From assembly GCA_964035575.1 (NCBI GenBank), contig OZ037835.1, positions 992,001-1,056,000 on the forward strand: a stretch of 64,000 bases of DNA, given 5' to 3'. This document shows, one piece after another, positions 52,510 through 62,576 of the stretch. A model generated the notes under the pieces. It ran no database searches and was not told where the DNA came from. It worked only from the letters and a program-made list of their open reading frames with translations. A program made the position numbers and the translations under genes. Source of the stretch: Rhynchopus sp. YZ270_cl-10 (taxonomy: Eukaryota > Euglenozoa > Diplonemea > Diplonemida > Diplonemidae). The stretch's first letter is position 1; each line of letters opens with the position of its first letter.

Positions 52510-53200
52510 ATGAACAGACAGCACACTTAGTACACTGGCAGTGTAACACCGCGACAAGCCGCTCTTCTGTGCTCGCACAACGCACCCGCAGTGGCATGAG
52601 GGCACCACAGCACGAGGCAGTGTCACTGCCACTCCCGACACGTTACTACTATGCTGCAAGGCAAAGACTTCCTTCCGCTGCCCACATCCCACACACGCAG
52701 AGGTTGGTCATCAAAGAACAACACAACATCCAGCGGGAGTCAACAGCCACACCTTCGACGTCAGAGTTGTGTCCTTCGAACACCATCGTCTCTTCCCCAG
52801 TGTGAAGTTTCCACATATGTACGGTGTAATCAGCAGAGCACGAAACCACATGCACTCCATAGGAGTCACTGCCACTCCATTCATGACGTCATTATGATGC
52901 CTGTGTGTCCTGTAAATACTGTCACCTCTTGCTCAGTCATCACTGCAGCACCTGCCAGTATTGAAGACTTCTTCAAGAACACCGCAAACTCACGGCAATA
53001 CGATTCTTTGTGTCTGGTGCAAACACCTGTGTCTGCCTCCCGGTGGATGCGTTCCACATGTGTATCCTCTTCCCACTGCGCGAAATAGATCCATCAGGGG
53101 TCACTCCCACAGAACGCACTGAGGCTGGGTGTGCTTCGAAACCTGGTGTCTCCTTCCCGGTCGTGATGTTCCACACTCGAACAGTTAAAACTCATAAAAA
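52510..53200 (-). pseudogene. Decayed WD40-repeat gene
   Basis: WD40 blades appear in different frames: VSCSADYTVHMWKLHTGEET, VFEGHNSDVEGVAV, SSNVSGVAVT, and MWNITTGKETPGFEAHPASV followed by RSVGVTPDGS and HMWNASTGRQTQVF. The GH...V.GVAVTPDG...V..WN.TTGKE pattern is the same as in NLR-like relic 2, so it may be the orphaned WD40 tail of such a gene. Several frameshifts and stops. Confidence 0.65.
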
Positions 53201-54190
53201 CCCACAATGGGGTGATCAGGGGTACCTTGCTGCCACTCTGGTCACAGAAGCATTGGTGTGGTATGGTGGCCATGGGCGTAAGTGCACTGTGTGGATACAG
53301 AGCCTCTAAGTAATATAGTAGTGCCGACTATTAGCTGGCACCACTTTGCGGGCTGGTCCTGATCCAGGGTCTCGGCAAAAAAACCCCCAAGACCTCATAA
53401 AAACCCATAATATTATAAACCCATTTTAACAGAGGGTAAACATCCACACAGGTCTTACACTACATAAAAGGACAGAAAAAACGAATGCCGAAGACAGAAA
53501 AGGGGCAAGACATGGAGGAGGCGTCCTCAAAGGAACGTATGGCATGACGCTGGGTTATGGGGCTCTAGATCTATCGCACTCTATAGAGACGAACCGACGC
53601 AGTCCAAGGTCCTTAAGAACCCGATGAGTGCATACAGAGAACGGAACTACCTCGGTATGACGTTGCGCAGCGTATGTTGCTATCATGTATTTGGGAGTAC
53701 TGCGGTGCACAGAAGCATGGAGTCTTGAGACAGGTAGTGTGGAAAAGGGGAGGCGTGGCTACATGACGCACAAGCCAAATATCAGTGCAAAGGCGCACAG
53801 CGGATTGGAACCTTTTTCTGATTCCAGAAGGGGTGTTGCGAGGCTGTGCATGAGCACAATGCCGAGGCACACCGGGGAAAGCAAAGAACCAGCCCATGGG
53901 TGTTCAGATGAAGTGCCGCAGTCCTACCCAGGTGGCGAGGATCCTAGAGAGGCAGGACCCAAGCAGCTACACAGGGAGACTCGCTTCGCCGCAGGTCTGG
54001 TGCAGAAGCGGATCTCAACAACGGGTGTCACGACGTGTGTAGCTGGTCGTCTGCAGAGATGCCTCTCCGCTACTGTGCAGCGTCGGATGCTTCAGCCACA
54101 TAGATGGCTGCACGACTGGCTTAGAGAGGTTCACGAGGGGCGCCAGCCAGAAACCTGTCAACATCAATCTGAACGTATATGGGTGAGTCT
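53201..54190. other. Unassigned region
   Basis: A plus-strand frame (53685-54180) and minus-strand frames are open but resemble nothing I know. A ~45-bp direct repeat (tcaggggtacctt.ctgccac...) occurs at 53213-53258 and 54721-54766 and brackets this region with the microsatellite and palindrome, which suggests a single inserted or duplicated block. Confidence 0.35.
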
Positions 54191-54193
54191 TTC

Positions 54194-54457
54194 AGTTGTT
54201 GTTATTGTTGTTATTGTTGTTATTGTTGTTATTGTTGTTATTGTTGTTATTGTTGTTATTGTTGTTATTGTTGTTATTGTTGTTATTGTTGTTATTGTTG
54301 TTATTGTTGTTATTGTTGTTATTGTTGTTATTGTTGTTATTGTTGTTATTGTTGTTATTGTTGTTATTGTTGTTATTGTTGTTATTGTTGTCATTGTTGT
54401 TATTGTTGTTATTGTTGGTATTGTTGTTATTGTTGTTATTGTTGTTATTGTTATTGT
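54194..54457. repeat. 9-nt microsatellite (ttgttattg)n
   Basis: About 29 units of ttgttattg with a few substitutions (e.g. tcattg near 54390, ggtatt near 54418). It is open in most frames (poly-Leu, Val/Ile, Cys/Tyr, or Asn on the other strand), so frames here are not genes. Confidence 0.95.
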
Positions 54458-54458
54458 T

Positions 54459-54596
54459 CACGGTGGCCAGTTTGATGTGGGAGAGCGTCAAAAGCGGACG
54501 AAAATACAGGTTGAGAATTGCTATCCCGCGGGGAGCGTGCGCTCTCCCAAAAAACGTCAATTTTTTGACGCTCTCCCGCTCACACTGGCCACCGTG
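54459..54596. mobile_element. Palindromic foldback element, 35-nt arms
   Basis: 54459-54493 (cacggtggccag...gagagcgtcaaaa) pairs with 54562-54596 with about four mismatches. The loop is ~68 bp, with a second internal hairpin (aaacgtcaattttttgacg). It abuts the microsatellite exactly. MITE-like. Confidence 0.65.
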
Positions 54597-54599
54597 TTG

Positions 54600-55419
54600 C
54601 TGCATATTTTTCACACTTTTCACATGCCCCTTCACAGACACCTCTTTTCCATCGTAGCGGGGGTATCCAGTCTTTCTAAAGCTGGCTCATACCAACGACA
54701 GCAGAAGCTGAAGCAGGAGGTATCAGGGGTACCTTTCTGCCACTCTGGTCACAGAAACATAGGGGTGGTTGTGAAACCATATTCTGGGTTTTGGGGGCTT
54801 TTGGGCAAAAAATACACTTTTTTTTGACCCATTTTTGGGTATTTTAGGGTGGTTTAAGAGGGACAAGGCCACCACATGACGTTGGTGACCAACAAGCTGC
54901 AGGACAGCGTGGATCGGTACGCCGTCGCACGAGGATGGGTGACTAGTGTCCGCAACCCTGAGACTGTTTTTGAAGAGGTCGCTTGTTCCGTCTGCAGGGA
55001 CGTAAAGAAGATGGCCACAGGCATCATAGGGACAGAACATGGTGCCCAGTTCGTGGCGTCGGTCATGGAACACATGAGAGTGCGAATGGGAAGAGGACAG
55101 CGGTAGTGTTCTGGCAAAGACGAGGAATGTTGGAAGAGGGTATGGCAAAGGATGTTGAGGGCCAGGGGGCTAAGTCGCTTTGCCAACTCGGGATTGAGGT
55201 GACTGCCGCCATGGGCTCCACAGCGGTCAAGTGGGCATTGACATGAGATACGATCATCGTCCTTCACCCACATAAACATGGGGAAGGTCGTCCAAGCATG
55301 AATCATGCTAGTGGGGTGCTTTTTCCGGTAGCCGGCTGCCTTCTGCTTTTCGAGCAGGACACCTAGAGTATGTGGTGTGGAATCAGACTTGAAGTTACTA
55401 GTTGAATTTGTACAGGGGA
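54600..55419. other. Unassigned region
   Basis: Frames on both strands between 54860 and 55360 are open and protein-like in composition (plus: KLQDSVDRYAVARGWV; minus: SMIHAWTTFPMFMWVKDDD), but I recognise neither. The minus-strand frame runs on into the NLR-like relic at 55420. Confidence 0.3.
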
Positions 55420-56392
55420 GCCGACGTGCAAGCCGACATGCTGCAAGGTGCTCCCCAAGCAATTTGTGCCGGAACGGAACGCACTCCGCTCCTCCCCAAA
55501 GTCCTCAATCCGGAACGGCAGGCAGCGGAAGATCCCGCACAGCCTCACACACACACCCACAGTCCCCTGCCACTCGTTTGTCTCCAGCATCCTGCATGCA
55601 ACAAGCTCCCCTGCACGCACCACATCCTCCAAAGACACATCCGAAACAGCAACAGCAACTCCACCAGATGCCATTTCCTTCTTCGTCCACGTCTCCAGGT
55701 AGGCCTTGTAGATCACCTCCTCAGAAGCCTTCCCGCTGCGCTGTGCGTGGCACGCCATGTGCAGCACAAACGGGTCCCGCAGAAGCACACATCCTTTGTT
55801 TTCCCCATCAGGATTGCGCTCTGTGCCCGCTGCTGCCTGTGCACACTGCAGACATCTGCTTCCCACGTGCACGAAGACACCTCCGCACCTCCTTCATCAG
55901 CGGACGTGTCTCCGACTCATCCACACGTGTGTCGTCCCCCACACGCCCCTCCACGGACTGCGCAAGGTAGTCCTTGAAGAACGCGACTGTGTGACCCATC
56001 ACCTCCTGCAGTGCACCCACCTGCTCAGCCGCACTCGTCTCGCACACCACCATCACCCTTACCCACACTAGCACCCGAACACACACCTCCTGCATCACAA
56101 TCACATCAAAGCGCAGCCCCATCATCCGCAGCAACGTCGGCGAAAGCTTCCACTACACCACTCAATGTTCGCTGTGCACACAAAGAACGTGCCACCCTTC
56201 CCATACATGAAGCTCCGAGCCACATCCCGCTTCAGTGTTGTCGACGTGAAGCAGTTCCACACAATGTGCGTCCCCAGCGCGTACTTCGCAGACACGTTCA
56301 CATTGATCCCGCGGAACACAGTCCGCAGCTGCTTCCGCCGGCTCCCAATCAGCCGGTCCGGACTTTTCAGGCTTCTACGCTCAGTGTCCCAT
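55420..56392 (-). pseudogene. NLR/STAND-like relic 3
   Basis: From ~56392: KSPDRLIGSRRKQLRTVF, ALGTHIVWNCFTSTTLKRDV and MYGKGGTFFVCTANIEW; then MMGLRFDVIVMQEV, ALQEVMGHTVAFFKDYLAQS, DPFVLHMACHAQRSGKASEE, YKAYLETWTKKEMASGGVAV and FRIEDFGEERSAF. The order is as in relics 1 and 2, but the Walker-B block is deleted. Several frame changes. It starts with the same MG/SVEA-type leader as relic 2. Confidence 0.6.
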
Positions 56393-56629
56393 CTTCCTGA
56401 TGTATCTTGTGTGGGGTGTGTCTGTTCACAGAGGTTGGTGTGTTGTCCCTGTTCGCATGTTGTGGCCAGGTTCTGCCCCACATTCCTCCCTCCCAACCCT
56501 GGCAGCGATACAGCCGCACTGCCAAGAGAGCCACGCCTTGTGGATAGGTGAGGAACCCCACACCACAAAGCACTGCTTCGCGAAGCCGCAGCACCACTGC
56601 CTCCACCCACACACTCCGCTGTCTCCACC

Positions 56630-56830
56630 CACCCCACGCAAGGAAGAACGCCAAAGGTGCTCTCGTGCTGCAACCACAGACAAGCTGAGGTGCCAGACAA
56701 ATGCACGAAAGCACCCCACGGCCGGCCACAGCTTCCACTCTCCCATTATTTCCATAAAACGATGCAGGGAAGCGCCACACCCAAACTCCCCCACACTCAC
56801 AACAGTGCACCTCCACCTCCCCGCAGCCTC
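56630..56830 (-). repeat. Shared upstream module, copy 6
   Basis: ~240 bp upstream of the start of NLR-like relic 3, and lying between it and relic 4. Confidence 0.7.
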
Positions 56831-57280
56831 CCTCCGTCCTCTCATGTCCTCCAGCAGACGCTTGCACACCACACGGAACCCCGCCTCCATGTGCCGCACG
56901 AGTTCGTCTGTGCAGCCCAACGGCTGATCCTCCTTTGGCAGACCACGCAGCCAGCACAGCAGGTCTTTACCTCCACTGCTGATGTTGCAGTTTTTATCCT
57001 CCTTTTTCAGCCACCCACCTTCCATCCGTCTGTGTGCCGCAGCGTACACCCGCGTCCCTGTGCTGCAGTGCGCACCACAGCGGCACCTTCCCGTCCCTGT
57101 CACACACATTCCCTGCCCGTTCTTCACAAAAAACCTCACTGCCTCCACGTCCCCCGCAAGTACGGCGCTGTGCAGCATTGTCCTCCCGTCCACGCTGTCC
57201 ACTGCGTCTACAGGCCTCTGATTCCCAGTAAGTCCCTTTGCAATCTCGTCATTTCCAGGCTTCCACACTCAGCAGCCCAT
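56831..57280 (-). pseudogene. NLR/STAND-like relic 4 (5' part)
   Basis: From ATG 57280: KPGNDEIAKGLTGNQRPVDA, DGRTMLHSAVLAGDVEAVRF (a good ankyrin repeat), then KNCNISSGGKDLLCWLRGLP and VRHMEAGFRVVCKRLLEDMR. It stops where upstream module copy 6 begins, so only the N-terminal ~150 codons remain. A stop just after the ATG and a frame change inside the ankyrin part indicate decay. Confidence 0.6.
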
Positions 57281-57459
57281 GTTCCCGATATGTGCGTGTA
57301 GTGTGAGTGTTCGCAGAGTCTGGTGTGTTGTGTCGTTCAGGGCAGTCTTGCTGACCCAAGCAGAGAGTCCTCCCTACCCACACACAGCTCTGCACACTGT
57401 AAACCCGCGGGTTTGCCCACTCACACAGTGCCGCCACACACTGCGCTGTCTCCACCCAC

Positions 57460-57720
57460 CCCACGCAAGGAAGAACGCCAAAGGTGCTCTCGTGCTGCAA
57501 CCACAGACAAGCTGAGGTGCCAGACAAATTGCACGAAAGCACCCCACAGTCGGCCACAGCTTCCCCTCTCCCATCATTTCCACAAAACGATGCAGGGAAG
57601 CGCCACACCCAAACCCCCCCACACTCACAACAGTGTGCAACCTCCACCACACCCCTGCCTCCAGCACAGCCTCACTCACAAGAGTTCCCTCCACACCCCA
57701 AGCACCCCAAGCACCCCAAG
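57460..57720 (-). repeat. Shared upstream module, copy 7
   Basis: ~180 bp upstream of NLR-like relic 4. Confidence 0.7.
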
Positions 57721-58723
57721 AAGACAGTGAAAGACCACGTGGTGTCAACGAGTTCAGGAGTGATGAATTACATTTTATTTTTCCTTGCTTCAAAACTTCA
57801 CACACAACGCTTTTGGTTTTTGGGAGACACACAAGGTGCCAGGTTCTATGATAAGCACGGAACCACCCTGCACCTGTTTGTCATATTGTTTCCCGTGCAA
57901 TACATGGAGAAACGTTTCGCTGTCGAAACTAGGAGAAGAAAGTGAAGTTATTAATGCAGGCACCTCCGACTGACCCACGTACGATGCCAGCCATCCGGAT
58001 GAAAGCACAACTACCCTGCGGCCAACAACAGAAGATGTAAAAAGGAAACCTAATGACTGGCCCGTACCGTAAGAGAACGAGGGCGGTTCACAACCGCTCG
58101 ACAGCCGGCGGCCCACCTTCCGTTGAAGAGTTGTGAGCTTACAGGTACTGCAGTTCGCTGCACCCAACGCTTGATGCACGATAGTCTACACAAGAGAGCA
58201 GAAACCCAAAAACACAAAAAGGGGTGGGCGGGGGGGTCACAACATCTCTCTCTTGGCGCCCCATGCTCTACCGACAATTTGGCCTCACCCTTTCTCTTAC
58301 CGATATACATGGACGTCCTTACAGGCAGCACACCAAGAAGAAAAAAGGAGAGGAATATTTTTCTTCTGATTCAAAGTGGTTCTTACGTTTTGGGTACGGG
58401 GCGAGAAGAATATCTGTTCCATAAAAGAAACGCGGGCTTATTGCTTTATCTTGTTCAGAAAAAAAGAGGGTTGGGTGGGGAGGTACGTTGTTATGAATAA
58501 GACATGGGTTTTTGTGGGGATTCTTTTGCAGCACAGCGGAACATAACACAATGTGTGGAACGTCTTGCTCAGCACAGCTCTCCTCTCGCACCAAGTAGTA
58601 GTCTGTGCCACGGTGAGCAAGACTGTGCCCCTCTTCTTCTCCGAACCAGAGCACGAAGCAGACATACTGCCAGAGACCCTCCACCTCGGGGAGGTGCTGC
58701 CCTCCCACCAACACACCACGTCG
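57721..58723. other. Intergenic region with partial LRR 3' module
   Basis: 58010-58240 shares the motif accgtaagagaa...cggttcac.accg with the site-2 element (22369-22405) and may be a fragment of a related element. 58490-58723 is the proximal part of the LRR 3' module. Confidence 0.45.
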
Positions 58724-59860
58724 TCATTGTGCGTGTCTCCGTCGCTTCTGGCTCTGCTCGGGGGATTCGTCTCTGCTTCGTTTTGGACGTGCTTCAACCA
58801 CAATCTTCCTCAGGTCCTCGTGCTTCCTCACTTCGTTGGACACAACACTGCTGCAGCCGGAAAGGTAAATGCTCGTCAACGAAGTGCAGTTCACAACAAA
58901 ATTTGTACCTAACACACCGTTACTAATGTGCGTCAGGTTGCTGAGTGGTGCCAAATCGAGGGTTGTTAAGCTGCTGCATTTAGCAAGGAAGTACGGACCA
59001 ACCAGCCTCACGTTGCTGAGTGGTGATAAATACAGGGTCGTTAAGCTGTTGCATCCGAAAAGAAAGTAGCTCATAATCGACGTCACGTTGCTGAGTGGAG
59101 ATAAATCTAAGGTTTTTAAGCTGCTGCATTCCTGAAGGAAGCACGCACCCACCTGCGTCACATTGCTGAGTGCAGATATATCCAGGGTCGTTAAGCTGTT
59201 GCATGCGGAAAGAAAGTAGCTCATAATCGACGTCACGTTGCTGAGTGCAGATAAATCGAGGGTCGTTAAGCCGCTGCAGTGCTGAAGGAAGCCCCCACCA
59301 ACCTGCGTCACGTTGCTGAGTGCAGATATATCCAGGGTTGTTAAGTTGATGCAGTTGAAAAAGAGGTTCGCACCAACCTGAGTAACATGGATCAACCCAG
59401 AAAGGTCGACACTTGTCAACGAGGTGCACTCTGCCAGGAAGCTGTCTCCAATGTGTGTCACAATGGACTCAACACTGAGATCAAGTCTCGTCAACGAAGT
59501 GCGTGCCAAGAACCTATTCGGAATTACAGTCGCAACCTCCGCCTGCAGAAGCAAACACGCCACCTCAGGATCCCTCACACTCTCCAGCCTCTCGGCGGTC
59601 AGGTCTGTCTCACCCAACGCATGAAGCTCTGCAATGGCTTCGTACTTCTGCGTCTTCGTGAGGATGATTGTGTCACCAGCACTCAGCTGCGTCATGTCCG
59701 CTCCTTCTCCCAGCGCTTCGTCTCCGAAACTCATGCAAAAGCCGTCTTCAAGCAACCCCATTGCAGACGCCACCTTCCGCCGCAAGCCCTCCACTGTGTC
59801 ATCTGCACCCACCTCGACTGTGTGCTGATTCGTGTCGAAACCCTTGATGTTCAGGTCCAT
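58724..59860 (-). CDS. Ubl-LRR protein, copy 9
   Basis: 378 residues from MDLNIKGF at 59860; an in-frame upstream Met at 59947 lies in leader DNA and is not conserved. Ubl (with Pro-to-Leu in GLLEDGF), linker, eight full LRR units plus a partial, tail PKRSRDESPEQSQKRRRHAQ. The SNVTSIMSYFL unit type occurs three times, suggesting internal duplication. Confidence 0.9.
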   Translation of the reverse strand: MDLNIKGFDTNQHTVEVGADDTVEGLRRKVASAMGLLEDGFCMSFGDEALGEGADMTQLSAGDTIILTKTQKYEAIAELHALGETDLTAERLESVRDPEVACLLLQAEVATVIPNRFLARTSLTRLDLSVESIVTHIGDSFLAECTSLTSVDLSGLIHVTQVGANLFFNCINLTTLDISALSNVTQVGGGFLQHCSGLTTLDLSALSNVTSIMSYFLSACNSLTTLDISALSNVTQVGACFLQECSSLKTLDLSPLSNVTSIMSYFLFGCNSLTTLYLSPLSNVRLVGPYFLAKCSSLTTLDLAPLSNLTHISNGVLGTNFVVNCTSLTSIYLSGCSSVVSNEVRKHEDLRKIVVEARPKRSRDESPEQSQKRRRHAQ

Positions 59861-60357
59861 GTCTTTGTTGTGGTTTGTGTTCTGATCTCTGTGTTGTGGT
59901 GGGGTGTTGGTGGTGATCAGAGTGCGAAAACAATAAAGTAAGTGCATAATTATCGGGGATCATTGGAGCCAAGATACCGGGAGAAAAAAACAAAAAAAAA
60001 TTGAAAAAAGGTGTCGTTGCTAAAAAGCAAACAACGGACGCGCAAAAAACGAGTGTTTCTCTGCGCGTGATATTTTGTGGGGAAGAATAAAACATTATGA
60101 AAAAAGCTCGCTGCGTTCCCACTCCATTCGGTTTTCTCTTACTTTAAAAAAGAATGCACCACCAAAAATCTCCAAAAATCCCGGGCCAAGGGCCAAAAAT
60201 TAGCGCAAAGCCTGCTAGACAGCACGCACATTTTCTTTCTTCACAGGATCCTTAAAAGAGAGCAAATAGAAGGAGTACGCTTTGCAGGAGGTGTCAGAAT
60301 CCTTTTTTTAAGGATCATTATGTTTTTAGGATAATGGATAGATTGGGGGAAATATTT
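59861..60357. other. Intergenic region
   Basis: A/T runs at 59985-60010; a short copy of the LRR 3' module phrase (cacaggatccttaaaagaga) at ~60242-60310. No gene. Confidence 0.5.
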
Positions 60358-61740
60358 TTAGTTTTTAACCCTCGCGACCTCCTCTGCACCTGCGTCAATC
60401 AGCACCTGCACCACGTCTATGTCCCCCCTACGCACCGCATACTGCAACGCAGTGTGGTTATTTGTAGCATTTTGGTGATTCACATCCACCTCTGGCAAGC
60501 CCACAAGATAGCGCACAGTCTCGGTGCATCCATAATATGCCGCAAGCATAAGATACGTGCGTCCTTCGTCGTCTGTGGCACGCACATCCGCACCTGCTTC
60601 AATCAACATCTTCACAACGCCAGGTGCTTCTAAAGCGCAAGCATCGTGCAGAGGCGAACATCCATCGTTGTTCTGTGTGTCGATGTCTGCACCTGCATCA
60701 ATCAGCACCTGCACCATGTCTGTTTCCCCCTCATCCAGCGCATGATGCAACGCAGTGTAGCTATTTCTAAGATTTAGGTAATTTACTTCCACCTCTGGCA
60801 AGCACAAAAGATAGCGCACAGTCTCGGTGTGTCCAGAACACGCCGCAAGCATAAGACACGTGCGCCCTTGGTCGTCTACGGCACGCACTCCCGTACCTGC
60901 TCTGACCAACATCTTCACAATGTCAAGTGCTCCTGAATCGCAAGCAGCGTGCAAAAGAGACTCGTCCTCGTTGTTCTGTATGTCGATGTCTGCACCTGCA
61001 TCAATCAGCACCTGCACCACGTCTGTTGCCTTCTTCTGTACCGCTACGTGCAACGCAGTCTCGTTATCTTCAATGTCTTGCTGATTCAGTTCCACCTCTG
61101 GCAAGCTCACAAGATAGCGCACAGTCTCGGTGTGTCCAGAACACGCCGCAAGCATAAGACACGTGCGCCCTTCGTCGTCTGTGGCGCGCACTCTCGCACC
61201 TGCTTCAACCAACATCTTCACAACCTCAAGTGCTCCTGAATCGCAAGCATAGTGCAGAGGCGAACGTCCCGCGTTGTTATTTGTGTCGATGTCTGCGCCT
61301 GCATCAATCAAGACACGACACACTGCAGGGTCTGACCACATGGCCGGACAGTCATCCTCCTCACCTGCGCTGTGCTTGGACCCATGCCGGACAAACGCCA
61401 CGTTGTTGCAGACGCACTTCCAATGCTGCAAGAGGACCTCCGTGCACGCAACGTGGTCTGCGTGGACACACTCACTCAGCAGGATCCCAAAGCCCATCTG
61501 CGTTGTCTCAACATACGGAAGAAGCAGTGTGAGGCATTCATCGTGGTTCCCTCTGCATGCCTCGTGCGCAGCATCGAGGGCCACTTTTTTCCTTACTAGG
61601 TTCAACTTCTCAAGGACCGCCCGCACGGCAGTCGTGTCGCCGTTCCTGGCAGCCTCCACCAAGACTTCGTCTGCAGAAAGCTTTCTTCTCTTTCGTGGCT
61701 TCTTGTCCTGCATGCTGTCTGCGTGTCGCTTCTTCGGCAT
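60358..61740 (-). CDS. Ankyrin-repeat protein, copy D
   Basis: About 460 residues from MPKKRHADSMQDKKPRKRRK at 61740 (extra Lys relative to copies A-C, shared with copy E). Basic N-terminus, common leader, then about nine ankyrin repeats (e.g. NNAGRSPLHYACDSGALEVV, NDGCSPLHDACALEAPGVVK). Upstream in-frame codons (to 61866) are in non-conserved DNA. Ends GAEEVARVKN. Confidence 0.88.
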   Translation of the reverse strand: MPKKRHADSMQDKKPRKRRKLSADEVLVEAARNGDTTAVRAVLEKLNLVRKKVALDAAHEACRGNHDECLTLLLPYVETTQMGFGILLSECVHADHVACTEVLLQHWKCVCNNVAFVRHGSKHSAGEEDDCPAMWSDPAVCRVLIDAGADIDTNNNAGRSPLHYACDSGALEVVKMLVEAGARVRATDDEGRTCLMLAACSGHTETVRYLVSLPEVELNQQDIEDNETALHVAVQKKATDVVQVLIDAGADIDIQNNEDESLLHAACDSGALDIVKMLVRAGTGVRAVDDQGRTCLMLAACSGHTETVRYLLCLPEVEVNYLNLRNSYTALHHALDEGETDMVQVLIDAGADIDTQNNDGCSPLHDACALEAPGVVKMLIEAGADVRATDDEGRTYLMLAAYYGCTETVRYLVGLPEVDVNHQNATNNHTALQYAVRRGDIDVVQVLIDAGAEEVARVKN

Positions 61741-61894
61741 TGTGTGTTTGTGTATTGGTGCTGTTGAGGAGGGGTGGGTGGGAAGGAAGCTATACAAACA
61801 CTGAAATACCCCACGCCTTGTGTCTTTATTCGTCGTTTGCTGTTTTGTTGATCGCATCTGATACACAACTTCCCATTCAGCAGTGAAGACCGCC

Positions 61895-62215
61895 TCAGCG
61901 TGCCTTTCCTACAAGCATGCCCTCTGCTTGGTGTGTGGCAGTGGCGATTGCGCGAAAGAGCAAAAAACCTCTTGCGACTGAGTCTGCTTCATACAACCTT
62001 GCATCCATTGACTCTGTGGTACCTCTCCTTCTTGCACCTTCCCACTCATAAACACAGCAAGCCACGTGATCGCTCTCCATTAGCTCTCCGTAAACCACCA
62101 GGAGAAACGTGTCCCTGTTCGCGAGCAACAACCCCAGCTGCGGCGTGTTGGTTTTGAACTCACAGTGCAAAACCAGCCCGTCAGCGACCACACACCACCT
62201 TCTGCTCCTCCTCAC
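61895..62215 (-). pseudogene. C-terminal fragment of an unknown protein
   Basis: The frame (RRWCVVADGLVLHCEFKTN...DTFLLVVYGELMESDHVACC) has alternating hydrophobic strands like a beta-rich domain, and ends at HQAEGMLVGKAR. The frame is open a little upstream of the first Met, without a clear start. I do not recognise the family. It could be the end of a gene whose 5' part is lost. Confidence 0.3.
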
Positions 62216-62576
62216 AATCCCGGCACACTCTTCGGGTGACTTGTGTGGATAAAATTCCTACCGGTACAGGACCACCTGAACTATGGTGTACTAAAATTGA
62301 AAAACCTAAAAATAGGAGAAGTTTACTAAACCTGTCTTAAACAACCTGTACTAAACCGTGACAATACTGCAGGCTTCTGCAAAGAAAATATGGATCTTAA
62401 GCGTAGCTAGGTACACTGCTTCTTTCCGATAAAAGAGGTACAAACGCAGTGAACGAAAGCACGTCGTCCACATGAAGAAAGAAGAATCCTTTGTAAGATG
62501 AAAGCCTCTCGTCCTGTGCCACCTTGCAACTGAAACACCCCACCACCTCCGACGCAGCTAACACACAGCTGGGAGG
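62216..62576. other. Intergenic region
   Basis: Contains short interspersed cctgtactaaac-type phrases (~62282-62355); no gene. Confidence 0.4.

Noticed and set aside
54196-54657. Poly-Leu, Val/Ile, Cys/Tyr and poly-Asn frames
   Set aside because: They are translations of the 9-nt microsatellite in different frames.
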